Shown here one piece after another: positions 1 to 8,309 of a stretch of DNA of 34,528 bases. The translations under genes and the position numbers were made by a program. Under the pieces are notes generated by a model. The model saw only the letters and a program-made list of their open reading frames with translations. It ran no database searches and was not told where the DNA came from. Numbering within the stretch: position 1 is the stretch's first letter; each line of letters starts with the position of its first letter. The stretch is taken from contig JAGAJN010000021.1 of the NCBI GenBank assembly GCA_017828975.1, forward strand, positions 1-34,528. Direction: 5' to 3'. Origin of the DNA: Oscillospiraceae bacterium. GTDB lineage: Bacteria; Bacillota; Clostridia; Oscillospirales; Ruminococcaceae.

Positions 1-48
1 GTCGCCAAAAGAAAGCAGGACGGGAAAAAGCCAACTTACGACAGGCGA

Positions 49-228
49 CATCTCTTTAGTGACCTATGTCAGTTTGTGCAACTCCCGCAGAGGGGACAAC
101 CTTATAGGGGCGGGGGACAGAATAAACCCAACAAAGCGAGGACTTTCCCCCGCCCCTAACGGTTTTCCCCTCTGCACTCCTCTTTCCCTCTCACCCCACC
201 CTCTTTTCCTCGCTTTGCATTTTGATGA
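49..228. repeat. Structured dispersed repeat, copy 1 (predicted pseudoknot)
   Basis: This element is clearly homologous to 26869-27046. Three inverted-repeat arms are visible. Arm A is 87-101 with 161-175 (15 positions, one mismatch). Arm B is 107-117 with 146-156 (11 perfect pairs). Arm C is 132-142 with 207-217 (11 perfect pairs). The first C strand lies inside the loop of B and its partner lies outside A, so C crosses A and B as in a pseudoknot. Between the copies, arms A and C keep pairing through paired base changes. The ends carry no terminal inverted repeat, so it does not look like a transposon-derived MITE. The direction of transcription is unknown. Small open frames inside it are not convincing. 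Confidence 0.8.
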
Positions 229-445
229 GGTATATAGCTTAGATTTCTATTGTAAGCTTGTGTTTGTTTGATTTTTTTACTATTTGTTTGTGATTTTCGT
301 AAGTTTGAAATGTTGCTGAGAAAGCAAAAGCCGAAAAATAGTGTGCCTATACGGAATTTGTTTGGTTTAACGGAAAATTCTACTTTCCACATTAACTCAA
401 ATTGTAAACATTTATATTTCAAACGATTAACCTGCAAAAGGGGGC
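229..445. other. AT-rich intergenic stretch, no gene seen
   Basis: Between the structured repeat and the GH94 promoter the sequence is AT-rich. It has only short open frames with no ribosome site and no recognisable product. I see no RNA gene in it. Confidence 0.5.
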
Positions 446-474
446 TTGAAAAATTCTGAGGAAAGTGTTACAAT
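446..474 (+). promoter_or_regulatory. Probable sigma-A promoter of the GH94 gene
   Basis: TTGAAA at 446-451 and TACAAT at 469-474 are separated by 17 bases. Transcription would start near 481, leaving a leader of about 68 nt that holds the ribosome site AGGAAG at 534-539. Confidence 0.65.
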
Positions 475-548
475 AAATGTATCGTGTGCAGATGTGAAAT
501 TTCTGCAAATATTATCTCAAAATACGTCGAGAAAGGAAGTATACTTCA

Positions 549-2945
549 ATGAATTTCGGACATTTCGATCTGAAAAACAAGGAATACGTTATCACCAATC
601 CCGCAACTCCCTCTCCCTGGGCTAACTATCTCGGTTCTCCCGAGTACGGTGCGATCATCTCCAACAACGCAGGCGGTTACAGCTTCGTAAAGAGCGGCGC
701 AAACGGTCGTGTAATCCGTTACCGCTTCAACTCCGTTGCTATGGACCAGCCCGGACGCTATGTTTATATCAAGGATAATGAGTCGGGCGAGTACTGGTCA
801 GGCTCATGGGCTCCCGTCTGCAAGCCCCTTGACGAGTATAAGAGCGAATGCCGTCACGGTACAGCTTACACCGTTATCTCCTCCGAGTATAAGAAGATAA
901 AGTCTGAGGTCACATACTACGTTCCCAAGGACGCTACATATGAGGTTTGGGCTGCTAAGATCACCAACACCGACGATAAGCCCAGAAAGCTTTCCGTTAC
1001 AGGCTACTGCGAATTCGTAAACGATAACAACTATGAGCAGGACCAGGTAAATCTCCAGTACACCCTGTTCATCACACGCACATATTTCAAGGGCAACTTC
1101 ATTCTCCAGAAGCAGAACGAGGTATTCAAGAACCCCGATAATGAGCGTTTCCTCGGTCTTGCAAGAGCAGAGGTTTCCGCTTACTGCGGCGACAGAGATG
1201 CTTTCGTTGGTTCTTACAGAAGCTATGCTAACCCCAAGGGCATCGAAGAGGGTCTGAAGGGCGACCTGAACTACAACACCAACTCCTGCGGCGCACTGCA
1301 GAGCGACATCGTTCTCCAGCCCGGCGAAACTAAGGAGCTTACCTACATTCTCGGTCAGAAGCCCGAGCCTGTTGCTGCCGAACTGATCGCTAAGTATCAG
1401 GAAGCAGGCGTTGTTGAGAAGGAAGTTGAGGAGCTTAAGAACTACTGGCACGACAAGCTGGATAACTTCCAGGTTGAAACTCCCGACGACGATTTCAACA
1501 ATATGATTAACGTTTGGAACGCTTACAACTGCTTTATCACATTCATTTGGTCCAGAGCCGCTTCATTCCAGTACTGCGGTCTGAGAAACGGCTTCGGTTA
1601 CAGAGATACCGTTCAGGATATTCAGGGTATTATCCACCTTGCTCCCGAAATGGCTAAGAAGCAGATAGTGTTCATGCTTTCCGCTCAGGTAACAAACGGC
1701 GCAGGTCTGCCCCTGGTTAAGTATACTCACAAGGCAGGTCAGGAAAATCACCCCGACGAGAACGACCCCAACACAGCATACGCAAAGGAAACAGGTCACC
1801 CCTCTTACCGTGCGGACGACGCTCTCTGGCTGTTCCCCACAATTCATAAGTACATCTCCGAAAGCGGCGATATTGCATTCCTGGACGAGGAGATCTTCTA
1901 CGCTAACGACGGCGAAAAGGGCACTGTTTACGACCACCTCAAGAGAGCTATCATGTTCTCCATGAACAACCTCGGCAACCACGGTATGCCCGCAGGACTT
2001 CACGCTGACTGGAACGACTGTCTGCGCCTTGGCAAGAAGGGCGAGTCCACATTCGTTGCATTCCAGCTGGTTTATGCCGTTAAGATTCTGAGAATGTACG
2101 CTGAAAAGAAGAACGACGCCGAGTATATCAAGTATCTCGACGAGATAAAGGCTAAGCTTGACGAAATTCTCGCAGCTTGCTGGAACGAGGACAGATGGAT
2201 AAGAGGCTACAAGGAGGACGGCACCGTTATCGGTCAGAGAACCGACCCCGAAGCAAATATGTGGCTGAATCCTCAGTCCTGGTCGGTCATCTCCGGCTTT
2301 GCAAGCAAGGAGCAGGCTGAAAAGGCTATGGACAGCGTTGAGAGAGAGCTTAACACTCCCTACGGTGCAATGGTTATGTATCCTCCCTACGTTGATCACG
2401 GCTTTGACGGCGCTCTGATGCAGTGCTTCAACAAGTGCACAAAGGAAAACGCAGGTATCTTCTCTCAGCCTCAGGGCTGGCTGATCCTTGCAGAGTCCCT
2501 GATCGGTCACGGAAACAGAGCATACAAATACTGGAAGGAAGCCGCTCCCGCAACCTACAACGACAACGCTGAGCATCGCTGCCTTGAGCCGTACGTTTAC
2601 GGTCAGTTCGTTGAGGGTAAGGACAGCCCCTTCGCAGGACGTGCACACGTTCATTGGCTGACAGGTACAGCGTCCACCGTTATGGTCGGCACTGTTGAGG
2701 GTATCCTCGGTATGCGTCCCAACGCTGACGGTCTGAACATTTGCCCCTCTATCCCCTCCGAGTGGGACGGTCTGAAAATTCACAAGAGCTTCAGAGGAAA
2801 GAAGCTGGAGATCACCGTTGACAACTCCGCTCACGTTGAAAGCGGAACAAAGGAGATTATCCTCAACGGCGAAAAGCTGGAAGGCTGCTTCGTTCCCGCA
2901 GATAAGCTGAAAGATGTTAACGACATCAAGGTAATTCTCGGCTGA
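549..2945 (+). CDS. GH94 disaccharide phosphorylase (cellobiose/chitobiose phosphorylase type)
   Basis: This is a glycoside phosphorylase that splits a beta-linked disaccharide with inorganic phosphate, giving a sugar 1-phosphate plus a free sugar in the cytoplasm. At 798 aa it has the usual family length and no signal peptide. It opens with the family signature GHFDLKNKEYVIT, followed by an N-terminal beta-sandwich (about 1-275), a helical linker, an alpha/alpha-barrel catalytic domain (about 310-715) and a C-terminal beta domain. The motif ADWNDC (486-491) holds the catalytic general-acid aspartate of the family. The start has a well-spaced AGGAAG site. The sequence resembles both cellobiose phosphorylase and N,N'-diacetylchitobiose phosphorylase, so the substrate is left open. 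It is a single-gene unit with its own promoter and terminator. Codon use is strongly biased, suggesting high expression. Confidence 0.92.
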   Translation: MNFGHFDLKNKEYVITNPATPSPWANYLGSPEYGAIISNNAGGYSFVKSGANGRVIRYRFNSVAMDQPGRYVYIKDNESGEYWSGSWAPVCKPLDEYKSECRHGTAYTVISSEYKKIKSEVTYYVPKDATYEVWAAKITNTDDKPRKLSVTGYCEFVNDNNYEQDQVNLQYTLFITRTYFKGNFILQKQNEVFKNPDNERFLGLARAEVSAYCGDRDAFVGSYRSYANPKGIEEGLKGDLNYNTNSCGALQSDIVLQPGETKELTYILGQKPEPVAAELIAKYQEAGVVEKEVEELKNYWHDKLDNFQVETPDDDFNNMINVWNAYNCFITFIWSRAASFQYCGLRNGFGYRDTVQDIQGIIHLAPEMAKKQIVFMLSAQVTNGAGLPLVKYTHKAGQENHPDENDPNTAYAKETGHPSYRADDALWLFPTIHKYISESGDIAFLDEEIFYANDGEKGTVYDHLKRAIMFSMNNLGNHGMPAGLHADWNDCLRLGKKGESTFVAFQLVYAVKILRMYAEKKNDAEYIKYLDEIKAKLDEILAACWNEDRWIRGYKEDGTVIGQRTDPEANMWLNPQSWSVISGFASKEQAEKAMDSVERELNTPYGAMVMYPPYVDHGFDGALMQCFNKCTKENAGIFSQPQGWLILAESLIGHGNRAYKYWKEAAPATYNDNAEHRCLEPYVYGQFVEGKDSPFAGRAHVHWLTGTASTVMVGTVEGILGMRPNADGLNICPSIPSEWDGLKIHKSFRGKKLEITVDNSAHVESGTKEIILNGEKLEGCFVPADKLKDVNDIKVILG

Positions 2946-2966
2946 TAAAATCGAATAAATTCCGCG

Positions 2967-3007
2967 GCCGCCGCACTGTAAAAGGTGCGGCGGCTTTTTT
3001 CTTTTTC
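2967..3007 (+). terminator. Rho-independent terminator after the GH94 gene
   Basis: A perfect 10-bp GC-rich stem (2967-2976 with 2985-2994) closes an 8-nt loop and is followed at once by a T-rich tract. Confidence 0.92.
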
Positions 3008-3041
3008 ACGGCAATTTTGAAGCAATGTGCGGGATAAAATG

Positions 3042-3050
3042 TGCTACAAT
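3042..3050 (+). promoter_or_regulatory. Possible extended -10 promoter element
   Basis: TGCTACAAT at 3042-3050 fits an extended -10 (TGN before TACAAT). No good -35 lies at 16-18 bases; TTGAAG at 3017 is 22 bases away. The leader to the start at 3074 would be very short. Confidence 0.35.
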
Positions 3051-3073
3051 AACAGAGAAAGGAAGTGCTGATA

Positions 3074-4327
3074 ATGGCAGATTACATGGGAAAGTATGAG
3101 TATCATAAGATCTATTGCGATCATGACATTGCTATGCGGGCGGCGTTTGACGGAGATACGGAAAAATTCAGGGAAGCCGCAAATAAGATAACTCAGGACC
3201 GTTGGTATGAAGAAACGTTTTTATACTATCATGAAGGCGATATAATGAAGTCGATCTTTTTTCAGATATTTTCAGTACGTTCGGACAATGAAGGTATGAA
3301 GGCGTTTGCGGAGGTCTATAAATCCTTCACCGACGGCAGCAAACCGGAGAGCAGTTCAAGATCATGCCTGATGGCAGATGTGATTGCAGCGTGTATCTGC
3401 GGCAATGACAGCATCATTGAGCAGGTCGTGAAGGATTGCGGAGATAATATGTCTGATATTGTCATATATTTCCTGATGCTGGGCAAAAAATATGACCTTA
3501 TGCGCAGGCTCATTCCCGAATTGGACAAAAATAATATCTGTCGGAAAATCTCTCCCGATTTTTCCATATTTGATTCTCAGAGGTATATAGATATTGTTGT
3601 TTCCGCAGCCATATACAGGGACAGGGAAGCTCTCAGAGCGTTTTTTGATGCAGGCTGCCGCCCGAATGTCAATTACTATTGTATGCTGTGTCCGTACATA
3701 GATACCATGGATTTTCTTGCGGATACTTACTATGAATATCTCGGATATGACAGTACGCCCTCTTTCAAGGAGCTTTTCAGCGGTGATGATGACGGCGATA
3801 TGCTGATGATAATGTACGGTATTCTCAACTGCAACAGTATTGATGTATTTGACAGGTATGCAAAGGAAATTCCTCTTATAGAAAAGATACCCGACGATCG
3901 GCTGTTCTTGCTCAAAAGCGGTATCAGGGACGAAAACGGTGCGGCTTTTCGCAGAATTATTTCGGACGAGCTGACTATTATTTTTAGCTCATGGGGCACG
4001 CTCGGCGATATATTCGTATTTGCGGAAGAATTTGACGGGAATGTGAAGGCAGACCTGTCAAAAGCAGGGGAAATAGACCCCTATCATACAGTCACAGTCG
4101 CTGAGCTGATAAAGCTGCTGAATATGAGTATTGAACCGGAAAAGACGGATAAACTGAGTGATTTTGTACTCTTTTTGCTTAGACAAAACAGCCGTCGGCT
4201 TACTTTGAAGATGATCTCAAAGGGGCTGATATGCGCTGCGAATTTTGCTGCGGCAGTTCGGTTTGCTTCGGAAAATCAGCTGCTTAATTCGCTGAATGCT
4301 TTAAACGGTTCAAGGGGGCAGGGATAA
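3074..4327 (+). CDS. Unknown protein with ankyrin-like helical repeats (paralog 1)
   Basis: I do not recognise a named family. The 417-aa protein is soluble with no signal peptide or membrane segment. It is mostly helical, with repeated helix pairs of the style A.-.GN-.I.-.V that recall diverged ankyrin repeats (for example residues about 16-30, 108-125 and 176-195). The frame is also open from a GTG at 3065, but AAAGGAAG at 3058-3065 overlaps that codon and is correctly spaced for the ATG at 3074. The next gene is a paralog starting one base after this stop. Shared blocks include MRAA near the N terminus, GKKYDL versus CKKYDI in the middle, and SRRLT.-.SKG near the C terminus. Codon choice is more mixed than in the GH94 gene, so lower expression or later acquisition is possible. 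Confidence 0.75.
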   Translation: MADYMGKYEYHKIYCDHDIAMRAAFDGDTEKFREAANKITQDRWYEETFLYYHEGDIMKSIFFQIFSVRSDNEGMKAFAEVYKSFTDGSKPESSSRSCLMADVIAACICGNDSIIEQVVKDCGDNMSDIVIYFLMLGKKYDLMRRLIPELDKNNICRKISPDFSIFDSQRYIDIVVSAAIYRDREALRAFFDAGCRPNVNYYCMLCPYIDTMDFLADTYYEYLGYDSTPSFKELFSGDDDGDMLMIMYGILNCNSIDVFDRYAKEIPLIEKIPDDRLFLLKSGIRDENGAAFRRIISDELTIIFSSWGTLGDIFVFAEEFDGNVKADLSKAGEIDPYHTVTVAELIKLLNMSIEPEKTDKLSDFVLFLLRQNSRRLTLKMISKGLICAANFAAAVRFASENQLLNSLNALNGSRGQG

Positions 4328-4328
4328 T

Positions 4329-5564
4329 ATGTATTATAAGGAGTATTATTATATTGACAAATTAATGCGGGCAGCCTTATACGGAACAACGGAGGAGATG
4401 GTGAAGGCGTTTGGGCTGCTGAACGCTTTAGAGAGCGAAACGGCTGAATCGGACAATTACCGCATAACTGCAATACATCAGGTCCGTCAGATACTTATAA
4501 GGCGGGGCGACAGCGAATCATTGACGGAATTCAGCGGGCTGTGCGGCGAAGATATAAAAACAGAAGGTTTTCTTTCGGATAATGTGGAAAAATATCCTTT
4601 CCGAATCCTGTCAGCCTGCCTTTACGGTAATGATGACATTTTAAGGCATGTACTTGTCCGATGCAGCACGTGTCACGATCTTTTGTGGTACAGATTTTTC
4701 CATAATCCACTTTATATCCTTATGATATGCAAAAAATATGACATCATTGCAGAAGTACTGGAAAAAATCAATAGGGCAGATTACGATCCGTCCTGCTACG
4801 GAGGATATGCGGCAAGGTCGCTGTTTGTCATGGCGGCTGTGTTTCGGGAGGAACGAATGCTCAGAATGTTGCTTGAAGCATTTTCATGGGAGAATTTATA
4901 TGATATTATACCCGAGCTTGCCCTGTTCCCCGAAAGTATTGAGTATATTGCGGAAAATTTTTATACATATACGGGATTTGAAAAGAGAGATGAGCCGCCG
5001 ACTCTCTCGGAATTTTTAAACGCCGAGCATATGTGCGGGACAAAGCTTAAGCTTCTTCATAATATCTATTGTAAAAATGAGCCGGAGCTGCTTGACTATT
5101 ACCTTGAAAGGCTCTCACCCGTATCGGTGCTGACAAGCGTTGATAATACCTGTTGGGAAATTTATAAATTGGTGCCAAGGGATGACGAGATCGGGCGGAT
5201 ATTCGCCGATGAGGTGAAAATATTGTACCGCAGCGGGAATAATTGTTTATCCATAGACAGTTACAGAAGGCTGTTTAAGGTGCATAAGCTAAGCTTTGAC
5301 CTGTCTAAGGCTGATGCTTCCGATATTCGTTATAACACCGCTGAGGAGCTGAGATATTTGCTGACACACAGCGCTGATTTCCCCGTTTCCGACGGAATTT
5401 CTCCCATGACCGAACTGTTTCTTTCCTGCGGCAGCCGCAGACTTACTGCGCTGATGCTCTCAAAGGGTATCATAAACAAGGACAATTACGGGGACGCCGC
5501 CGCATTTCTTGCCCAAAACAGGAAACTTGCGGCGCTTGACGAGCTGAACAAGGCGGTTTTCTGA
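4329..5564 (+). CDS. Unknown protein with ankyrin-like helical repeats (paralog 2)
   Basis: This 411-aa protein is a diverged tandem duplicate of the preceding gene, with the same order of helical blocks: MRAALYGTTEEM at about 13-24, LSACLYGNDDILRHVL in the first third, VMAAVFREERMLRMLLEA in the middle, and GSRRLTALMLSKGI near the end. No catalytic motif, signal peptide or membrane segment is seen. It starts one base past the upstream stop, with a purine-rich GGGGGCAGGG site at 4314-4323, so the two are surely cotranscribed and perhaps translationally coupled. Ankyrin-like solenoids usually bind other proteins, so a pair of interacting scaffolds or a toxin/immunity-type role is conceivable. 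That is inference only. Confidence 0.75.
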   Translation: MYYKEYYYIDKLMRAALYGTTEEMVKAFGLLNALESETAESDNYRITAIHQVRQILIRRGDSESLTEFSGLCGEDIKTEGFLSDNVEKYPFRILSACLYGNDDILRHVLVRCSTCHDLLWYRFFHNPLYILMICKKYDIIAEVLEKINRADYDPSCYGGYAARSLFVMAAVFREERMLRMLLEAFSWENLYDIIPELALFPESIEYIAENFYTYTGFEKRDEPPTLSEFLNAEHMCGTKLKLLHNIYCKNEPELLDYYLERLSPVSVLTSVDNTCWEIYKLVPRDDEIGRIFADEVKILYRSGNNCLSIDSYRRLFKVHKLSFDLSKADASDIRYNTAEELRYLLTHSADFPVSDGISPMTELFLSCGSRRLTALMLSKGIINKDNYGDAAAFLAQNRKLAALDELNKAVF

Positions 5565-5573
5565 GATGAAAAA

Positions 5574-5605
5574 CGGCGTTTCCTACCGTCCGATAGGAAA
5601 CGCCG
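5574..5605 (-). terminator. Terminator of a minus-strand gene remnant
   Basis: A perfect 12-bp stem (5574-5585 with 5594-5605) has an 8-nt loop. Read on the minus strand it is followed by five T residues and sits just past the stop codon of the remnant at 5610-5783. On the plus strand the T tract is poor, but the hairpin may still help end the paralog operon. Confidence 0.7.
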
Positions 5606-5609
5606 ATCG

Positions 5610-5783
5610 TTATTTGAAAAATTCAATGCGCCATCTCTGATGCTCCTCAAAGAGGTTTTCCCCCTCGGTAAAGTGCATATCCTTCATTCCCAGAACGATT
5701 TCCGGAGCTTCAAGGCTGCATATACGGTACGTTCCGTCGCTGCCGTTGAAGCGGAGAAGCAGCCTGTCCGACGACCGCCTCCG
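5610..5783 (-). pseudogene. C-terminal remnant of a lost minus-strand gene
   Basis: On the minus strand an open frame of 57 codons ends at a TAA (plus-strand 5610-5612), directly before a terminator. Its translation looks like a real protein C terminus, with stretches such as LLLRFNGSDGTYRICSLE, APEIVLGMKDMHF and EEHQRWRIEFFK. The frame is closed by a stop at 5784-5786 and has no usable start codon or ribosome site. Just beyond it the DNA becomes very AT-rich and noncoding. This is what a 5' deletion of an older gene leaves behind. I do not recognise the family. A very short intact gene is less likely. Confidence 0.6.
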
Positions 5784-5786
5784 TTA

Positions 5787-6103
5787 TTATAATACTTATA
5801 TTTTAAAGCATATATCTGTGGATTGATTAAAATTGTTTTGATGAAATATAAATCTTTTGTCAACAAATGCTGTGTTTTGGAAAACTGCTCGACTACCTTT
5901 AATGGCTGACCCCGGTATTATGCAATAATCTTGTGAAATATACATAATATTCAATGATTGATGTATATATTCACTATACAAATGAATATTACTGAATGTT
6001 TTGCATAAATTCATAAAAGAAATACAGTATCTTCACGATAAATTAATATACCAACATTATAATATAATGGTATAATTATTCATTTTTAACAGGAGGAACT
6101 TTT
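5787..6103 (+). promoter_or_regulatory. arg cluster upstream region with candidate operator repeats
   Basis: This is an AT-rich gap of about 300 bases ahead of argC. Two 12-mers of the form TGNATWWATTCA lie 40 bp apart, TGTATATATTCA at 5962-5973 and TGCATAAATTCA at 6002-6013. They resemble ArgR/AhrC boxes (TGNAT-WWWW-ATNCA) but are two bases shorter in the centre. A possible promoter, TTGCAT at 6001-6006 and TACAGT at 6023-6028 (16-base spacer), overlaps the second one. TATAAT-like runs at 6058-6076 offer alternative -10 elements. The ribosome site AGGAGG is at 6091-6096. No T-box or riboswitch was recognised. Confidence 0.4.
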
Positions 6104-7051
6104 ATGCCGTTCAAAATTTTCATAGACGGTCAGGAAGGTACGACAGGACTGCGTATCGTTGAAAGACTGAAAAACCGCTCTGACATTGAGCTTCTTAAAA
6201 TAGATGAATCCCTCAGAAAGGACGTTAACGAGAGAAAGCGCCTTATCAATGCTTCGGATATTACATTCCTTTGTCTGCCCGACGCTGCGGCAATTGAAGC
6301 GGTCGCTCTGGCGGAAAACGAAAACGTCCGCATTATCGACGCTTCCACCGCCCACAGGACAAATCCCGACTGGGCTTACGGCTTCCCCGAGCTGTCCAAG
6401 GCTCACCGTGAGAGAATAAGAACGGCGAAAAGAGTGGCAAACCCCGGCTGTTACGCAAGCGGATTTATTGCCTGCGTTTATCCGTTGGTGTCTGCGGGAA
6501 TTATGCCGAAGGACTATCCTGTGACCTGCCACGCCGTTTCCGGTTACAGCGGAGCGGGTAAAAAGGGCATTGCACAGTACGAGGACGAAAACAGGGATTT
6601 TCAATTGGATTCTCCCAGACAGTACGCACTTACCCAGAACCACAAGCATATCAAGGAAATGATGACTATTTCGGGACTGTCCGAGCTGCCCGTGTTCACG
6701 CCTATCGTTGACGACTATTATAATGGTATGGTGGTTTCCGTTCCTCTGCATCTGAGAACGCTTGACAAGAAGCTGACCCTTGCGGAGCTGAGAGAGGTTT
6801 TCGCCGCACATTACGAGGGCGAGAGATTTGTCAAGGTAATGCCGATTTGCGGAGAGGGCGTTCTGTCCGACGGATTTATTGCGGCAAATACCTTGAAGGA
6901 TACAAACGATATGCAGATATTTGTTTGCGGAAACGATGACAGAGCCGTTATCTCAGCAAGATTTGACAATCTCGGAAAGGGTGCTTCGGGCGCTGCGGTG
7001 CAGTCTATGAACATTATGATGGGCGTTCCCGAGGAAACGGGACTGGAATGA
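6104..7051 (+). CDS. argC: N-acetyl-gamma-glutamyl-phosphate reductase (short, type 2)
   Basis: ArgC reduces N-acetylglutamyl-5-phosphate with NADPH to the semialdehyde, the third step of arginine synthesis. The 315-aa protein begins with a nucleotide-binding loop GQEGTTG (9-15), carries the catalytic cysteine in NPGCYASG (Cys116), and has the substrate-binding block SGYSGAGKKG. The length and this N terminus match the shorter AGPR type 2 group rather than the roughly 345-aa type common in Bacillus. A perfect AGGAGG sits 7 bases before the ATG. It is the first gene of the arginine cluster, and its stop is followed closely by argJ. Confidence 0.95.
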   Translation: MPFKIFIDGQEGTTGLRIVERLKNRSDIELLKIDESLRKDVNERKRLINASDITFLCLPDAAAIEAVALAENENVRIIDASTAHRTNPDWAYGFPELSKAHRERIRTAKRVANPGCYASGFIACVYPLVSAGIMPKDYPVTCHAVSGYSGAGKKGIAQYEDENRDFQLDSPRQYALTQNHKHIKEMMTISGLSELPVFTPIVDDYYNGMVVSVPLHLRTLDKKLTLAELREVFAAHYEGERFVKVMPICGEGVLSDGFIAANTLKDTNDMQIFVCGNDDRAVISARFDNLGKGASGAAVQSMNIMMGVPEETGLE

Positions 7052-7071
7052 TTATTCGGAGGAATTTAGAT

Positions 7072-8304
7072 ATGAAAACATTTGAAACAATAGAAGGCGG
7101 CGTATGTGCCGCAAAGGGCTTTAAAGCAAGCGGCGTTTACTGCGCTATCAAGGAAAATCCCACTAAGAAGAACGACATTGCAATGGTAGTGTCCGATGTA
7201 ATGTGCAATGCGGCGGGCGTTTACACTCAGAATAAGGTAAAGGGTGCACCCGTTATCGTTACAAAGAAAAATCTGGAAAAATCGGGCGGAAAGGCGAAGG
7301 CTGTTATTGTAAACTCCAAAAACGCCAACACCTGCAATGCTGACGGCGAGGAAAAGGCTAACGAAATGTGCCGTCTGACCGCCGACGCTTTGGGTATCAA
7401 GCCCGAGGAAGTTATCGTTGCGTCTACGGGCGTTATCGGGCAGATACTTCCCATCGAACCTATTGCAAAGGCTGTTCCCGAGCTTGTCGAAAAGCTGTCC
7501 TATACGGGAAATGTGGAAGCCGCCACCGCTATTATGACCACCGACACCGTTAAAAAGGAGTACGCCGTTAAGTTTACCGTTGGCGGAAAGGAGTGTCATC
7601 TGGGCGGTATGGCAAAGGGCAGCGGTATGATCCACCCCAATATGGCGACCACGCTGAACTTTATCACCACCGACTGCGCAATATCTCCAGAAATGCTGCA
7701 AAAGGCACTTTCGGAGATCGTCAAAATTACATACAACTGCCTGTCCGTTGACGGCGACCAGTCCACCAACGACACCTGTATGCTCATGGCAAACGGTCTT
7801 GCGGAAAATCCCGAGATCACCGAGGAAAACGCCGATTTTGCCACATTCAAGGACGCTCTCTATCAGGTAATGGCAAACCTCACCCGTATGCTTGCCAAGG
7901 ACGGCGAGGGTGCGACCAAGCTGCTGACCTGTGTTTGCAGCGGTTCGCCCGACCTTGACACCGCAATTATCGTGGCAAAGAGCGTTATCCGTTCGCCCCT
8001 GTTCAAATGCGCAATGTTCGGTGCGGACGCTAACTGGGGACGTGTCCTCTGCGCTATCGGTTATGCAGAAGCGGATTTTGACATTAACAAGGTAGATGTT
8101 GATCTCGGCTCAAAGGTCGGAAAAATAGCCGTTTGCCGCAATGGTGCGGGCGTTGAGTTCTCCGAGGAGGAGGCAAAGAAAATTCTCCTTGAAGATGAGA
8201 TAGACATTCTCATTGATCTTAATTCGGGAGATGTTTCCGCAACCGCATGGGGCTGCGACCTTACATATGATTATGTCAAGATAAACGGAGATTACCGTTC
8301 TTAA
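7072..8304 (+). CDS. argJ: Glutamate N-acetyltransferase / N-acetylglutamate synthase
   Basis: ArgJ moves the acetyl group from N-acetylornithine to glutamate and may also use acetyl-CoA, closing the cyclic arginine pathway. The proprotein cuts itself before a threonine that becomes the nucleophile. Here that site is in HPNMATTLNF (Thr193), with the GG.AKGSGMI block just before it. The second chain carries SVDGDQSTNDT and the typical C-terminal GCDL/YVKING end. The frame is open from an ATG overlapping the argC stop (7048), but GGAGGAA at 7058-7064 fits the ATG at 7072, giving 410 aa. No argA is seen nearby, consistent with ArgJ supplying N-acetylglutamate. Confidence 0.95.
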   Translation: MKTFETIEGGVCAAKGFKASGVYCAIKENPTKKNDIAMVVSDVMCNAAGVYTQNKVKGAPVIVTKKNLEKSGGKAKAVIVNSKNANTCNADGEEKANEMCRLTADALGIKPEEVIVASTGVIGQILPIEPIAKAVPELVEKLSYTGNVEAATAIMTTDTVKKEYAVKFTVGGKECHLGGMAKGSGMIHPNMATTLNFITTDCAISPEMLQKALSEIVKITYNCLSVDGDQSTNDTCMLMANGLAENPEITEENADFATFKDALYQVMANLTRMLAKDGEGATKLLTCVCSGSPDLDTAIIVAKSVIRSPLFKCAMFGADANWGRVLCAIGYAEADFDINKVDVDLGSKVGKIAVCRNGAGVEFSEEEAKKILLEDEIDILIDLNSGDVSATAWGCDLTYDYVKINGDYRS

Positions 8305-8309
8305 ACGCT

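Noticed and set aside
49-228. Structured repeat considered as a MITE
   Set aside because: No terminal inverted repeats or target duplication are visible; the inverted arms are internal and interleaved.
59-459. Small open frames across the first structured repeat and the AT-rich stretch after it
   Set aside because: No ribosome sites, atypical composition, and the frames run through the base-paired arms of the repeat.
1563-2834. Minus-strand open frame (423 codons) opposite the GH94 gene
   Set aside because: It is a shadow of a biased sense gene with a perfect GH94 match; no promoter or ribosome site.
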